Shown here: piece by piece, positions 55,297 to 63,344 of the stretch
Layout of the letters: every line of letters begins with the position of its first letter
Position numbering within the stretch: the first letter of the stretch is position 1
NCBI RefSeq assembly: GCF_019429485.1
Contig: NZ_JAHXZN010000001.1
Span: forward strand, 806,001 to 870,000
Direction of reading: 5' to 3'
DNA: 64,000 nucleotides
DNA from: Sphingomonas citri
GTDB lineage: Bacteria > Pseudomonadota > Alphaproteobacteria > Sphingomonadales > Sphingomonadaceae
Position numbers and translations under genes: made by a program
Notes under the pieces: generated by a model
Seen by the model: the letters and a program-made list of their open reading frames with translations, nothing else
What the model was told of the DNA's origin: nothing
The model's database searches: none

Positions 55297-56622
55297 TCAG
55301 TACGTGCCCGAGAAGCTACGGTTGAGGTTGGTCGAACCGGTGTCGTCGCCGATCGCCGAGCCGGTCGCCGACGAACCGGCGGTCGAACCCGACGCGGCCG
55401 TGCTGCTGCCCGAGGTCGCACTCGTGCCCGACGTGGCGCCGCGGCTCAGCGAACCGTCACGCTGGCGGTCGCTGTCGTTGCCGCGATCGCCGTAGCCGAA
55501 CATCGCCTGGTTCTTCTCCTCGGTGCGCCAGTGCTGCTTGGCCTCGTCCGCGGTCTTGGTCAGCGTGACCTTCTTGTCCTCGACCGACTTGATCCAGCGC
55601 GACGGGATCGAGTGGTGCTGCCCACCCGCGTCGGCGTCGTTCTTGGTCAGCAGGATGCGGTCACCGCGCACCTTGTCGACGGTCCCGACATGGCTGCCGT
55701 CCGAGCCGACGACCTCGTCATGCTCCTGCACCTTGTCGAGCGAGTCGCGCTGACCCTGGCGCTCGCTCCGCCACGAGGCGAACTCGTTGTGGAACTTCGT
55801 CCGGTTCTCCTGACGATACTCGTCATAGTCGCGATCGAACGATGCGATCTGGCCCGAGCGCCAGCTGTGATAGTCGCCGTCGCGATGGCGGTCGCTCTCG
55901 TCACGCTGGTTATAGTAGCGCTCGTCGTAGCGGCTGTCGGCCTCGCGGCGGCGCTCGGCGTCCTCGTCACCGAACCAGCTTCGGACCTCGTCACCAGCGC
56001 GTGCCAGGAAGCCGCGCTCGTCGTAATCATAGCCCTGCGGCTGGCGACCATAGTCGCGCCCGCCTTGCTGGCGACCGCGGTAATTGTCGTCGTCGGCGTG
56101 GCGACGCGAGCCGACGTCGTCGAAGCGACGTCCGTCCGAGGCGTAGCTGCCGTGATAGTCGCTGCCTTGGCCCTGCTGGCCATAGCCGCGGCTCTGCGAC
56201 CCATAGCCCTGCTGGCCATAGCTGCGATTGCCATAGTTCTGGTTGCCATAGTCCTGGCGCTGGAAGCGGTCACGATCCTGACCGTACCCGGACTGACCAT
56301 ATTGCTGCGCACCATACCGGCCGCGGTCATTGCCGCCGAAGCCGCCCTCGCCATAGCCCCGGTCGCCGTAGCTGCGCTCCCCGCGATTGTCGTCGCGATA
56401 GCCGCTCGCGTAGCCGGCGTTGCCATATTCGCGACGGCCATAGGAGCCGCGATCGTCATCGTCGCGGTCGCGGTCGAACGCGCCGGCCGCCTGATAGTCG
56501 CGCGCACTCGAGTAGCTCTGGTTGCGGCCCGATCCATAATCGCGACCATAGTCCTGAGTCTCACTGCGGCCGTAATAGTCGCCCTGGGGATTGGTACCGC
56601 GCGGATAGCGTTCGTAACCCAT
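55297..56622 (-). CDS. DUF2171-type protein with a long Tyr/Gly/Gln/Arg/Asp low-complexity region
   Basis: About 441 residues. Residues 1-190 are a low-complexity segment of YG-, QG-, RD- and SYG-type motifs. Then comes [19 protein letters not shown], a coiled charged region ([20 protein letters not shown]), and a globular DUF2171-like domain ([39 protein letters not shown]). A Ser/Thr/Gly-rich tail ends the protein. ATG at 56622 follows GGAGAA. The composition suggests a disordered, possibly condensate-forming or matrix protein, with a stress role inferred from related sphingomonad proteins. Confidence 0.85.
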   Translation of the reverse strand: MGYERYPRGTNPQGDYYGRSETQDYGRDYGSGRNQSYSSARDYQAAGAFDRDRDDDDRGSYGRREYGNAGYASGYRDDNRGERSYGDRGYGEGGFGGNDRGRYGAQQYGQSGYGQDRDRFQRQDYGNQNYGNRSYGQQGYGSQSRGYGQQGQGSDYHGSYASDGRRFDDVGSRRHADDDNYRGRQQGGRDYGRQPQGYDYDERGFLARAGDEVRSWFGDEDAERRREADSRYDERYYNQRDESDRHRDGDYHSWRSGQIASFDRDYDEYRQENRTKFHNEFASWRSERQGQRDSLDKVQEHDEVVGSDGSHVGTVDKVRGDRILLTKNDADAGGQHHSIPSRWIKSVEDKKVTLTKTADEAKQHWRTEEKNQAMFGYGDRGNDSDRQRDGSLSRGATSGTSATSGSSTAASGSTAGSSATGSAIGDDTGSTNLNRSFSGTY

Positions 56623-56859
56623 GATGGTTCTCCTACGTGACACGTCGCGCGGCGCCTTGCGTCGTCGCGAGCGGGCAGACTGACAAGGATCAAACGGGCC
56701 GATCGTTCCTACCGTTGCGCGCGCGCAACAGCTCCTTGTCGCAGGCGGCTAACGGCTCGCCTGCGCGACAGGATTTCGAGGTTATCGACGATTTCGTGTT
56801 GCGCGCCCCGGACGTGCCGGCTAAGGGCGGCGCTCCCCGGCGATGCCAGGGAAGCGGGC

Positions 56860-56935
56860 GGGGCTGTAGCTCAGATGGGAGAGCGCTGCAATCGCACTGC
56901 AGAGGTCAGGGGTTCGATTCCCCTCAGCTCCACCA
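56860..56935 (+). tRNA. tRNA-Ala (anticodon CGC)
   Basis: A 76-base cloverleaf. Acceptor GGGGCTG/CAGCTCC, D-arm GCTC-AGATGGGA-GAGC, anticodon arm CTGCA-ATCGCAC-TGCAG with CGC at 56893-56895, T-arm AGGGG-TTCGATT-CCCCT, and encoded CCA. It reads GCG codons, a heavily used codon in this genome. Confidence 0.97.
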
Positions 56936-56988
56936 CCCGCCCGATCGCTCCCCTGCGCCGCCGCTGAGGCACGATCGCGGGGACACGC

Positions 56989-57753
56989 ATGATCGATCCC
57001 GACGATGACGCGACACTACCGCCGGCAATTCCCGCCGCGACGCTGATCGTGTTCCGTGACCGCGCGGGCCTGCCGCCCGAGCTGCTGCTGGTCGAGCGCT
57101 CGCCGCGACTCGCCTTCGCGCCCGGCGCCACCGTCTTCCCCGGCGGGCGGGTCGACCCCGGCGACGTGGCGTTCGCCGACGCGCTCGGGCCGAACGCCCC
57201 GGCCGACGCCGCCGCGCGCATCGCCGCGATTCGCGAGACGATCGAGGAGACCGGCGTCGCGATCGGCGTGGCCGCACCGGCCTCCGTCGACCCGATCCGC
57301 GCCGCGCTCCGCCACGGCGCGGCGTTGCGCGAGGCGCTGGGCGGCAGCGCGCTCGACCTGGGCCAGCTGGTGCCGTTCGCGCATTGGCGGCCGCGCGAGC
57401 ACCACGCGCGCGTGTTCGATGCGCTCTTCTATCTCGCCCGCCTGCCCATCGACGCCCTGCCCGCCCGCGTCGACTCGACCGAGAACGTGCGGCTCGACTG
57501 GGCCAGCGCGCGTGAGACGCTCGACGCTGCCGCGCGCGGCGAGCGCACCCTGATCTTCCCGACCCGCCGCAACCTCGAGCGGCTGGCGCAGTTTGCCAAC
57601 TATGACGAGGCGGTGGCGCACGCGCGCGCCACGCCGGTGCGGCGGATCACGCCGTGGATCGAGCCGCGCGACGGAGTCGACCACCTCTGCATCCCCGACG
57701 ATCTCGGCTATCCGATCACCGCCGAGCCGGTGGCAGTCGTGCGACGCGACTGA
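56989..57753 (+). CDS. Nudix hydrolase (NUDT19-like, with Nudix-box insertion)
   Basis: A 254-residue Nudix protein. The Nudix box is interrupted: FPGGRVDPGDVAFADAL is separated by about 15 residues from AAIRETIEETGVAIG. This arrangement occurs in the NUDT19/RP2p-type branch that acts on CoA-like substrates. Substrate here is unknown. The gene lies 53 bases after tRNA-Ala and may overlap the next gene. Confidence 0.88.
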   Translation: MIDPDDDATLPPAIPAATLIVFRDRAGLPPELLLVERSPRLAFAPGATVFPGGRVDPGDVAFADALGPNAPADAAARIAAIRETIEETGVAIGVAAPASVDPIRAALRHGAALREALGGSALDLGQLVPFAHWRPREHHARVFDALFYLARLPIDALPARVDSTENVRLDWASARETLDAAARGERTLIFPTRRNLERLAQFANYDEAVAHARATPVRRITPWIEPRDGVDHLCIPDDLGYPITAEPVAVVRRD

Positions 57754-58505
57754 GCGCGGGCGCGCGCCTGCTTCGCGGGACGCGCCGCACGCTCGCGGCG
57801 GCGGTGGTGCTGGTGCTGCTCGCCGCGGCGGCGCTGGTGGCGTGGAGTTACCTGCGCGGCCGTCCGCAGGACCTGCCCTGGGCGCCGCTCGACCTCGGCC
57901 AGCCGGTCGGCCTGTTCACCGGCCGCAAGCTCGCCGCGCTCGACGGCGCGCCGGCGCGCTGCGCCGCGCTGCTCGACCAGGCGGGGGTGCGTTACGCTGC
58001 CGTGCCGGCCCGGCGACCGGCGGAGTCGCAGTGCGGCTATGACTCGGCGGTGCGGCTGGAGAACGGCGGCGCACGGCGGATCGCGCTCGCCCCCGCGAGC
58101 GTCGCGGTTGCCTGCCCCGTCGCCGCTGCGCTGGCCGTGTGGGAATGGGACGTGGTCGCGCCCGCCGCGCAGCGTCACTTCGGCACGCGCGTCAGCCGGA
58201 TCGAGCATCTCGGCAGCTATTCCTGCCGTCGCATGTACGGTCGCAGCACCGGCGGCTGGAGCGAGCACGCCACCGCCAACGCGCTCGACGTCGCCGCTTT
58301 TCAACTCGCCGACGGCACGCGCGTCAGCGTGCTGGGCGATTGGGCCGGCGGGGATGCCAAAGCGGCGTTCCTGCGCGACGTGCGCGACGGCGCCTGTCGC
58401 GTGTTCGCCACGGTGCTCTCGCCCGACTATAACGCCGCTCATCGTGATCACCTCCACCTCGACCAGGCCGCGCGCGGCGCGACGGGCTGGCGTGCGTGTC
58501 GGTAG
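57654..58505 (+). CDS. Extensin-like family protein with N-terminal membrane anchor
   Basis: A protein of up to 283 residues with the bacterial extensin-like C-terminal domain (PF06904): CAALLDQAGVRY, CGYDSAVRLENGG, SRIEHLGSYSCRRMYG, WSEHATANALDVAAF, and HRDHLHLDQAARG. The conserved Cys, His and Asp residues suggest a peptidase-like fold (DD/LD carboxypeptidase-like). A membrane helix (VVLVLLAAAALVAWSYL) precedes it. Start is uncertain: the first ATG, 57654, lies inside the Nudix gene by 100 bases; later choices are CTG at 57750 or GTG at 57804. Confidence 0.8.
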   Translation: MDRAARRSRPPLHPRRSRLSDHRRAGGSRATRLSAGARLLRGTRRTLAAAVVLVLLAAAALVAWSYLRGRPQDLPWAPLDLGQPVGLFTGRKLAALDGAPARCAALLDQAGVRYAAVPARRPAESQCGYDSAVRLENGGARRIALAPASVAVACPVAAALAVWEWDVVAPAAQRHFGTRVSRIEHLGSYSCRRMYGRSTGGWSEHATANALDVAAFQLADGTRVSVLGDWAGGDAKAAFLRDVRDGACRVFATVLSPDYNAAHRDHLHLDQAARGATGWRACR

Positions 58506-58593
58506 GTCAGGGATCTCGCGAAAGAAGTGCGTCGAGGTCATTTACCTGTCGGCGCGTCGGCGTCGATAGGTCCGCGCGCCCGATGACTTGCGC

Positions 58594-58929
58594 ATGAGGG
58601 ATCCGCTCACTCTTCGCCTCGACGCGCGCGGCTGGTACTCGCGCGAAGCGATGTGGCGCGCGCTGCTCGACGCGCTCGGCGCGCCCGAGTGGCATGGCCA
58701 CAGCCTCGACGCGCTCTACGACTCGCTCGTATCGGGGCTCGATCGCGTACGCCCGCCGTTGCTCGTGGAGCTGGTCGGCGCGGCAGAGTGCCCGGCGGCG
58801 CTCGTGGCGTATCTGACCCGCGTCCGCGAGGTGTTCGCCGACGCGGGCGCTGTCTTGGGCGGGATGGTCGAGCTGCGCTTCACGCCCACACCGCCGCGAT
58901 CGCGCCCCCCAACGCGATCGCGGCAATAG
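58594..58929 (+). CDS. Barstar-family protein (orphan RNase-inhibitor-like)
   Basis: 111 residues, with the barstar-like opening LTLRLDARGWYSREAMWRAL, the DALGAPEWHGHSLDALYDSL segment including Trp/Asp/Asp positions that in barstar contact barnase, and a strand LLVELVGA. The last ~15 residues (TPTPPRSRPPTRSRQ) form a disordered basic tail. No barnase-like RNase or other toxin is adjacent. It may instead act in another regulatory or immunity context. Confidence 0.8.
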   Translation: MRDPLTLRLDARGWYSREAMWRALLDALGAPEWHGHSLDALYDSLVSGLDRVRPPLLVELVGAAECPAALVAYLTRVREVFADAGAVLGGMVELRFTPTPPRSRPPTRSRQ

Positions 58930-58935
58930 CAGCGC

Positions 58936-59487
58936 TCAGTTGGGCAGCGCGGTGACGTCGACCTTCTCGACCCAGGCCGGGAAGAAGGCGGGCTGCCGCG
59001 ACGACCAGCCCGACGCGGTGGCCGCCGCCTCGCTGATCGACTGGAGCAGCGCTCGGCGCAGCTCGGGGTGAAGATGCGGCATCGCCGCCGCGGCGCAGAA
59101 GGCCGAGGGCAGCCACGGCCGCACCTGCGCGCCGACCAGCCGCTCGTAGAGGAAGCGATAGGCCGAGAAGGTGGTGATCCGTCCCTGCCCGAGATCGAAG
59201 GCGGAGAGCGTGATCAGCGGCGCGAGCAGCTGCTCGGCTGCCTCGAGCCCGCTGTCGTCGGGCACCAGCGCGCGGATCGCGGGGAGGCGGCGATAATGAT
59301 GCGCCTGCGCGCGGATGCTGGCCGCCTCGACGACGTCGCGGGACCAGCGCACCATCGCGTCCTCGCGATCAAGCCCGACATCGAGGCTGCGGCGCACGTA
59401 GCGCTGGGTCGCCGCCGCGAAGCCCGCGAATTCCTTCATCTCGGCCAATGTCATCGCGCCCTCGGCCGGCTTCCTTCTGGCACCCAT
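58936..59487 (-). CDS. Hypothetical protein, unknown function
   Basis: About 183 residues from the ATG of MGARRKPAEG (or 172 from MTLAEMKEF). It is helix-rich, with no clear motif: LAEMKEFAGFAAATQRYVRR, REDAMVRWSRDVVEAASIRA, ITTFSAYRFLYERLVGAQV, AFFPAWVEKVDVTALPN. No signal peptide or membrane segment. I do not recognise a family. Its convergent neighbour is the barstar-like gene. Confidence 0.6.
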   Translation of the reverse strand: MGARRKPAEGAMTLAEMKEFAGFAAATQRYVRRSLDVGLDREDAMVRWSRDVVEAASIRAQAHHYRRLPAIRALVPDDSGLEAAEQLLAPLITLSAFDLGQGRITTFSAYRFLYERLVGAQVRPWLPSAFCAAAAMPHLHPELRRALLQSISEAAATASGWSSRQPAFFPAWVEKVDVTALPN

Positions 59488-59871
59488 GATCCGTACCCCG
59501 CCCCAGCGTTTCAACCGGGAGGATCATGCGCGAAAAGGGTTAACGCAGCCCTTAACGCGCGTGCCTTCCGATTGTCATCAATCCATCACGATCTGTGCCG
59601 CACCGCAACATGGATGCGACCAGCGGTTGTATCATGGTGGAAAAGACCCCTGGGACGCGACTTTCGAGCAACATAAGATTGCTCGGCGCGGGTACTCGAA
59701 CTGGTGGTCAGGACGAGACGCCCGATGCACATGAGGGTCGAGGGTCAGCAGCGATACGCTAGGTGGGAGGCACATATACTATACGCGACCTCTCCACCCG
59801 GCGCGGAGCTAAGCCGAGCTGGCCATCGTCTACGCTCGGGCAGCGGCTCCTAGCTCACCCGCCCGCCACTA
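59488..59871. other. Intergenic stretch of 384 bases without a gene
   Basis: GC content is lower than nearby. At 59540-59558 TTAACGC is directly repeated with a 12-base period, next to the start of the gene at 58936-59487; a CtrA-like box would have seven bases between the TTAA motifs, here there are eight. A short ATG frame (59486-59734) lacks a ribosome site. An AT-rich patch (CACATATACTATACGC) lies around 59775. I cannot assign a small RNA. Confidence 0.5.
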
Positions 59872-60165
59872 TCACGCGTCGCGCTGACGCTCCGCTTCCT
59901 CGGCCTCGTCATACCCCGACGAGGGCGCAGGATCCTCGCGACCCGGCTGGGTCGCCGAGACGGGATCGGATGCGTCCATCGACTCGTCCAAACCTTGGTC
60001 GACCTTCGCGTCGGCGCTGTCGGGGTGCTTCTGCAGCCGCTTCTCGATCGAGCGATCCTGCCCGGCGTCCTGGCGCGGGTCCTTCGAGCCGCCGGCGTTG
60101 CCCGCCTCGGGCGCCACCGAGAGGCTGTCGAGCGCGCGGTCGTCGATCGGGCTCTGGTCGGTCAT
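59872..60165 (-). CDS. Small acidic hydrophilic protein, hypothetical
   Basis: 97 residues starting MTDQSPIDDRALDS, with AGGAGAGA just upstream on the minus strand. Composition is acidic and low in hydrophobics (SIEKRLQKHPDSADAKVDQG, YDEAEEAERQRDA), suggesting intrinsic disorder. Similar proteins occur near stress-response genes in sphingomonads, but I know of no function. Confidence 0.65.
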   Translation of the reverse strand: MTDQSPIDDRALDSLSVAPEAGNAGGSKDPRQDAGQDRSIEKRLQKHPDSADAKVDQGLDESMDASDPVSATQPGREDPAPSSGYDEAEEAERQRDA

Positions 60166-60237
60166 GTCTCTCTCCTGCGATGCTGGCAACAGTCTGACAC
60201 GCCCAACGCCGCGCCCTGGGTGCGCGTTCCTGCGCGA

Positions 60238-61020
60238 TCAATCCGCGATGCGCTCGACCCGCACGGTCTGCGTCCAAAGGTTGGCGGTGCCGAACACGGT
60301 CATGAAGGCGATGTCGGTGGCATCGCGGCCCACCGTCACCACCGCCATCTCGTCGGCGCGCGCCATGCCGGTGGCGTCGACGAGGTGCCAGCTGCCGTCG
60401 AGCCACAGTTCGGCGACCGCATGGAAATCGGGCGGGTCGACGCCGGGAGCATAGACCGCGACGCAGCGCGCCGGGATCTCGGCCGCGCGCGCCAGGGCGA
60501 CGAGCAGGTGCGCATAGTCGCGGCAGACGCCCCGTCCCGACGCGAACGTCTCCATCGCCGTGGTGCGCGCGTCCGTGTCCGCGCCGTCGTAGCGGAGGTG
60601 CCCGCGCACGAAGTCTGTGAGCGCGAGCGCCAGCGCACCGCCGCTCAGCCCCTCGAAGCGACGACGAACGAGATGCTCGAACCGATCCGACTCACAATAG
60701 CGGCTCGGCAGCAGATACGGGATCGTCGCGGCGGGCAGCGACGTGACCGGAGTCGCGGGCAGCATCGCAAGGTCGAGCGCGGCACGCTCGATCGCGACGA
60801 CCGCCTCGTAGCGCGCCACGAGCCGGCCCTTGCCCCGCGCCCAGCAGCGCTGCCCCACTCCCTCCTCGCCCGCGACCGCGCGGATCGGATGGTCCGACTC
60901 GATCACCAGCGCCTGCGTCTCGAGCCGCTGCGCGGGCAGCGCCGCGGCCTCGATCTGGAGCAGCACGTCAGCGGGTTCGGGGAAGCCATAGTCGAGCAGG
61001 ACCTGAATCGAGAGGCGCAT
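60238..61020 (-). CDS. Transglutaminase-like protein
   Basis: About 260 residues. Transglutaminase-like core with the Cys-His-Asp triad in GVCRDYAHLLVALARAAEIP, DFHAVAELWLDGSW and VDATGMARADEM. A preceding beta-rich region (residues 1-120) resembles the N-terminal Bact_transglu_N domain. It probably acts as a cysteine peptidase or amide-transfer enzyme; substrate unknown. A related gene lies at 62.5 kb. The ATG of MRLSIQVLLDYG is the chosen start. Confidence 0.88.
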   Translation of the reverse strand: MRLSIQVLLDYGFPEPADVLLQIEAAALPAQRLETQALVIESDHPIRAVAGEEGVGQRCWARGKGRLVARYEAVVAIERAALDLAMLPATPVTSLPAATIPYLLPSRYCESDRFEHLVRRRFEGLSGGALALALTDFVRGHLRYDGADTDARTTAMETFASGRGVCRDYAHLLVALARAAEIPARCVAVYAPGVDPPDFHAVAELWLDGSWHLVDATGMARADEMAVVTVGRDATDIAFMTVFGTANLWTQTVRVERIAD

Positions 61021-61055
61021 GGCTTGGGTCTCCGGCCCGCCACCGCGAACCCACG

Positions 61056-61088
61056 AGAGAAAGGGCCCGGCGGTCACCCGCCGAGCCC
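61056..61088 (-). terminator. Rho-independent terminator for the BI-1 gene
   Basis: On the minus strand GGGCTCGGCGG-GTGA-CCGCCGGGCCC pairs over 11 base pairs (one T-G), followed by TTTCTC. It starts about 38 bases past the BI-1 stop. Confidence 0.85.
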
Positions 61089-61125
61089 TTCCGTAAGGCC
61101 GCCGATCGAGGATCGGCTACGCGGC

Positions 61126-61866
61126 TCAGTCGCGATTGCCGCCGAACAGCCGCAGGATGAAGAGGAACATGTTGATGAAGTCGAGGTAGAGGCTCAACGC
61201 CGACATCACCACCGCCTTGCCAACCATCTCGGGGCCATGGCCCGCGACCTGGAAGTACAGGCTCTTGGTGCGCTGCGTGTCATAGGCGGTCAGGCCAGCG
61301 AACAGCAGCACGCCGACGATCGAGATCACCAGCCCGAGCGGGCCCGAGTTCACGAACAGGTTGATCAGGCTGGCCACGATCAGGCCGACCAGACCGATGA
61401 TCAGGAACGCGCCGAACGCGGACAGGTCGCGCTTGGTGGTGTAGCCGTAGAGGCTCAGCGCGGCGAAGCCCGCCGCGGTTGCGGCGAACGCCTGCGCGAT
61501 CGCGACCGGCGAGTAGACGAAAAAGATCGACGACAGCGACAGACCCATCGCCACCGCGAAGCCCCAGAACATCGCCTTGAGCGTCGAGGTCGTGAACTTG
61601 CCCTGGCCGAAGCTCATCGCGAAGACGAAGCCGAGCGGCAGCAGCGCGATCACCCAGCGCAGCGGCGACTGGAACGCGGCCTGGGCATAGCCCGAGAGCG
61701 CGAACGCCAGCGCGACGATGCCGGTGAGCAGCACGCCCGAGGCCATGTAATTGTAGACGGACAGCATGTACGACCGCAGCCCGGCGTCGAACGCCGCGTT
61801 GCGGGTGCCCGAAGCGGTTCCGCCGAACGCGGCGGCGGAGGGCCGGGGATCGGACCAGTTGGCCAT
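61126..61866 (-). CDS. Bax inhibitor-1/YccA-family membrane protein
   Basis: A 246-residue protein with about seven hydrophobic helices and the family marks RSYMLSVYNYMASGVLLTG, IFFVYSPVAIAQAF, GLTAYDTQRTK and ALSLYLDFINMFLFILRLFG. The C-terminal DTQ/D residues are those linked to pH-dependent Ca2+ leak in BsYetJ. It probably modulates membrane protein or calcium homeostasis. Its minus-strand start is 123 bases from the divergent thpR-like gene. Confidence 0.93.
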   Translation of the reverse strand: MANWSDPRPSAAAFGGTASGTRNAAFDAGLRSYMLSVYNYMASGVLLTGIVALAFALSGYAQAAFQSPLRWVIALLPLGFVFAMSFGQGKFTTSTLKAMFWGFAVAMGLSLSSIFFVYSPVAIAQAFAATAAGFAALSLYGYTTKRDLSAFGAFLIIGLVGLIVASLINLFVNSGPLGLVISIVGVLLFAGLTAYDTQRTKSLYFQVAGHGPEMVGKAVVMSALSLYLDFINMFLFILRLFGGNRD

Positions 61867-61988
61867 TGTCTCAAAACTCCTTCACCCGGCACTCATGCCG
61901 GATGGCTCGAATATCGCCGCGCGCCGTTTCCTTTTCAAGGAACGGGCTCCCCGTTCCGACGACAGCAACCGTTCGTTACAGAGATTTC

Positions 61989-62534
61989 ATGCACCGCCTG
62001 TTCGTCGCCTTGCGCCCCCCGCCGGCGATCCGCGCCGCGCTGCTCGCTGCCACGGGCGACGGCGCCGCGGGCGTGCGCTGGCAGCACGACGAGCAGCTTC
62101 ACCTGACGCTGCGCTTCATCGGCGAAGTCGAACGGGTACAGGCGGAGGACGTCGCCGCGGCACTTGCCGGCGTTACCGCACCGGTGCCGACGGTACGGGT
62201 CGACGGCGTCGGCGCGTTCGACCAGCGCGGGCGGGTCGATACCTTATGGGCGCGGGTCGTGCCCGCCGAGCCGCTCGCCGCGCTCCACCGCAAGGTCGAC
62301 CAGGCGCTGCGACGCGCCGCGGTGGCGCCCGACCAGCGTCGGTACCTGCCGCATATCACGCTCGCGCGGCTGGCCCGTCGCGGCGCCGATCCGGCCGCGG
62401 TGGCGCGCTGGACCGAGGCGCATGCGGCGCTCGCCACGCCCGACTTCCGGCTAGAACACCTGCTGCTGTACGAGAGCCACCTCACCGCCGCGGGTGCGCG
62501 CTACGAGGCGGTGGCGCGCTGGCCGTTGGGGTGA
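61989..62534 (+). CDS. thpR: RNA 2',3'-cyclic phosphodiesterase (ThpR / 2'-5' RNA ligase family)
   Basis: 181 residues with the two HxTx motifs, HLTLRF and HITLAR, about 90 residues apart, and MHRLFVALRPP as the family's usual N-terminus. These enzymes process 2',3'-cyclic phosphates on RNA. The ATG of MHRLFVAL is chosen over a long upstream frame. Confidence 0.92.
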   Translation: MHRLFVALRPPPAIRAALLAATGDGAAGVRWQHDEQLHLTLRFIGEVERVQAEDVAAALAGVTAPVPTVRVDGVGAFDQRGRVDTLWARVVPAEPLAALHRKVDQALRRAAVAPDQRRYLPHITLARLARRGADPAAVARWTEAHAALATPDFRLEHLLLYESHLTAAGARYEAVARWPLG

Positions 62535-62543
62535 GCCGCCGCT

Positions 62544-63344
62544 CTACTCCTGCGCGCTGACCTGCACCTCGACCTCGAGGCACTCGCGCCCCTCGCCGAG
62601 CCGCGATCCCGCCACCGGGGACGAGCCCGTCGCATCCAGCGCGACCGCGACTCGGACGTGATGCTCCTCGGGCGACTCACCCAGTGTCGGGTCGAAGCCG
62701 ACCCAGCCGAGATCGTCGACCCACGCCTCGGCCCAGCCGTGCGGCGTGGCGCGGCGGCCGTCCTGCAGGTCGCAATAGCCAGTAACATAGCGCGCCGGCA
62801 CCGCCAGCGCGCGCGCCGCGGCGACGAACAGCTGCGCCAGGTCACGCGGAGTCGCGTTCGCGCGCGCGAAGGCGTCGGCCGCAGTGAGCCCCGGATCGGG
62901 GCGCTCCGACGAAACGGCGAAGCGCTCGTGCAGCGCGCGGTTGAGCGCGTGCAGCGCCGGGATCGGCGCGGCGCCACCGACCGCCGCGCGCGCGAAGTCC
63001 TCGATCGCCGCGTCCGCGGCCGTCGTCGGGGTCGCGCGCAGGTAGAGCGCAGGCGGCAACGGCTCGAACGTGCCGTGCAGCACGCCGCGCGACGTACTCG
63101 TCACCACCTCGCCCGCCACCGCGATCTCGATGCCGTCGAGCGGCCCCTCGGCGTAGAGCATCGTGGTGCGGTTGCCGAAGCCGTCGCGGTGCTCGCGCAA
63201 TCGCGCGTCGCAGTCGACCGAGATATGCCACTCGGCGACGGTCTGGTCGTGGCTGTTGCGCGGCGTCATGCGCAGCAGCTGGACGATCCGCGCCTGCGGG
63301 GCGGTGAAGCGATAGCTCGTGCGATGCTCGATCGAGAGGCGCAT
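62544..63344 (-). CDS. Transglutaminase family protein with N-terminal Bact_transglu_N domain
   Basis: About 266 residues. Starts MRLSIEHRTSYRFTAPQARI, the characteristic N-terminal beta domain; the transglutaminase core has YVTGYCDLQDGRRA, HGWAEAWVDDLGWVGFDPT with the His and Asp of the catalytic triad. The expected Cys position before RDLAQLF is Thr-Pro (ANATPRDLAQLF), where the paralogue at 60.2 kb has GVCRDYAHL, so the catalytic Cys may be missing here. ATG overlaps the alpha-E gene stop (TGATG). Confidence 0.88.
   Translation of the reverse strand: MRLSIEHRTSYRFTAPQARIVQLLRMTPRNSHDQTVAEWHISVDCDARLREHRDGFGNRTTMLYAEGPLDGIEIAVAGEVVTSTSRGVLHGTFEPLPPALYLRATPTTAADAAIEDFARAAVGGAAPIPALHALNRALHERFAVSSERPDPGLTAADAFARANATPRDLAQLFVAAARALAVPARYVTGYCDLQDGRRATPHGWAEAWVDDLGWVGFDPTLGESPEEHHVRVAVALDATGSSPVAGSRLGEGRECLEVEVQVSAQE

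Noticed and set aside
55255..56640. A 461-codon hydrophobic open frame antisense to the Tyr/Gly-rich gene
   Set aside because: It looks like a chain of membrane helices only because Tyr/Gly/Asp codons read backward give Val/Ile/Ala. The minus-strand gene has the ribosome site, domain and orthodox ending.
59486..59734. Short plus-strand frame in the 59.5-59.9 kb gap
   Set aside because: No ribosome site before its start, odd composition, and it overlaps the start of the minus-strand gene.
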